Of a stretch of 64,000 bases of DNA, positions 62,673-64,000 are shown piece after piece. The first letter of the stretch is position 1. Every line of letters starts with the position of its first letter. The stretch is from Lumbricus terrestris. Taxonomy: Eukaryota > Annelida > Clitellata > Crassiclitellata > Lumbricidae. The stretch is taken from the NCBI GenBank assembly GCA_949752735.1, contig OX457047.1, forward strand, positions 17,812,707-17,876,706, given 5' to 3'. Made by a program: the position numbers and the translations under genes. Under the pieces are notes generated by a model. It was given only the letters and a program-made list of their open reading frames with translations. It was not told the DNA's origin and ran no database searches.

Positions 62673-62732
62673 CTGAAAGTAGTTGAAATATTATGGTTGA
62701 TATACATAAAAATGTATAAATGGCCAAACACA

Positions 62733-62762
62733 AATCAAATCAAATCAAATCAAATCAAATCC
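62733..62762. repeat. (CAAAT)n microsatellite
   Basis: Five or six CAAAT pentamers, 60 bp upstream of exon 1. Confidence 0.9.
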
Positions 62763-63726
62763 GTTTATTCATAGAGATCAATGCATGAGAAAAAAACAAT
62801 TGACAATAAAACGCACTGACGAGAGAAAAGAGTAAACACAAAGTAAGTTATAAACAAAGAATCAGCAGTTATAGAATTAAATGATCCCTGTGAAAGGGAG
62901 ACCTAGAAAGGGAATGACCCCGACAATACACTACAATACAAAATATCATTGCCTTACACGTGTGGTAACAATGCTGTCGGTTTATTTGATGTAGAGCAAC
63001 TAAATATATTTATAATTCACATAAAGCACCATAATTATGTCTTTTAATAAATTTATTTTCCGCTTCGCACTGACCAGCGCTGCACAGCTGGCGCTTAAAT
63101 GGCAAATTAAATGGCTGTCGTATTATTATGGACGCATTTTTATATAGCGCCAACTTTTATCTGATTTTTCTCCGATTAAGGTTTTATGTGACGATCTGAG
63201 ATTTACACTACGTTATGTAATTATCTCCTTACAGCGGTCATAACCCAGAAGTTTCACTTTCAGACAGATTTCAGCAGCGTCTTCTTTTGTGACAAATATT
63301 AGGCATTAAGATCACCAGCAGGAATGCAACACTAGATCGAGTAGGCTAGGCCTACTAGACAGATAGGCCTACACGTGCATGATGCATCATGATCATAATC
63401 TGCTATAAATTTATTATAAGAAGCCCATAGCCTACTTAGTGGTACTTTAGATTGGCTTGCGGTTTAAGGTAGCATATTAATTTTACACCTACATGTGTAG
63501 CTAGCTAGGCTATTTGCACCAGCTGCTCTGAGACGAAGTCCACCACAGCCAGCTATAGGTCTTACTGGAATTTGTGTAGGCTAGATCCGATTTAGGCCTA
63601 GGCCTATTTGTGTTTTATTTGTAGGCTATAGCCAACCCTGAACCCTCCATCCAACCCCACTGGTTAAATTCAAGCGGATCCAACCAGCTCTGAGATCAGG
63701 CAACCGTAATTTGAGGTAGGCCTACG
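62763..63726. other. region upstream of exon 1, no exon confirmed
   Basis: No start codon, signal peptide or promoter could be supported. TAGGCCTA-type palindromes are frequent between 63,290 and 63,730. One coding-like stretch (63,233-63,293, minus) fails the phase test. Confidence 0.4.
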
Positions 63727-63901
63727 CATGGGCGGAGTTTATCAGGGGCTAGGGGGGCTAAGCCCCCCAAGAAGACCCAGATTCAGGTTTTTTACCGTGT
63801 AAACAGTATCTTTTCCCGGGCTTAGCCCTCCCCCCCCCCCAAGAAGGCGCGCAGACTCATAAGTTATCCCCTCCAAGAACGGAAACCAAACTCCGCCCAT
63901 G
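63727..63901. mobile_element. hAT-like MITE with perfect 8-bp duplication GGCCTACG
   Basis: 175 bp, ends CATGGGCGGAGTTT and AAACTCCGCCCATG (perfect inverted repeats), flanked by GGCCTACG. The interior has CTAAGCCCCCC and its near-complement GGGCTTAGCCC. Confidence 0.85.
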
Positions 63902-64000
63902 GGCCTACGGAACTTGAAAATATGATAATTATTTCCATGGGCTCCTATGGCCGTCACTGAAATATCCCATGTGGGAATATAACCCATAGATTGTTTTATG

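Overview
The window is eukaryotic genomic DNA, AT-rich and intron-dominated. It is probably from a marine invertebrate, perhaps a deuterostome. The evidence is short GT-AG exons in kilobase introns, L2/CR1-type LINEs, a tRNA-derived SINE, many hAT-type MITEs and tetranucleotide arrays. The species cannot be fixed from the sequence alone.

Almost the whole window is one minus-strand gene. I reconstructed 61 internal exons from 62,672 down to 345. They total 9,723 nt, about 3,240 codons, and both ends of the gene lie outside or unseen. Reading frame and intron phase agree at every junction. The protein is a cysteine-rich extracellular mosaic: 32 copies of a six-cysteine module of about 75 residues, 9 EGF-like domains and 2 tandem beta-sandwich (galactose-binding-like) domains, with charged, PE-rich and PT-rich linkers. 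Each six-cysteine module is encoded by an A exon (enters phase 1, leaves phase 2) and a B exon (enters phase 2, leaves phase 1). EGF domains are appended to B exons. Cysteine spacing recalls the nematode T20D4.11-like (DUF19) module, but I could not test that.

Layout in transcription order. Exons 1-22 (62.7-42.3 kb) are A/B modules with one EGF at the end. Exons 23-40 (41.5-22.5 kb) are supermodule I. Exons 41-60 (21.7-1.4 kb) are supermodule II. Exon 61 (0.3-0.4 kb) starts another unit. Supermodules I and II have the same exon order, the same fused exons and recognisably similar partners, so an 18-exon block was duplicated inside the gene. The two beta-sandwich exons sit in supermodule II exactly where supermodule I has a long charged linker.

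The introns are full of transposable elements. They include ten hAT-like MITEs with 8-bp target duplications, a 71-bp TTAA-ended palindromic MITE family, two large foldback elements, a tRNA-SINE sharing its 3' tail with an L2-like LINE, several LINE fragments (one with an intact reverse-transcriptase ORF), and a 2-kb 14-bp satellite. I saw no second protein-coding gene, true tRNA, rRNA or CRISPR array.
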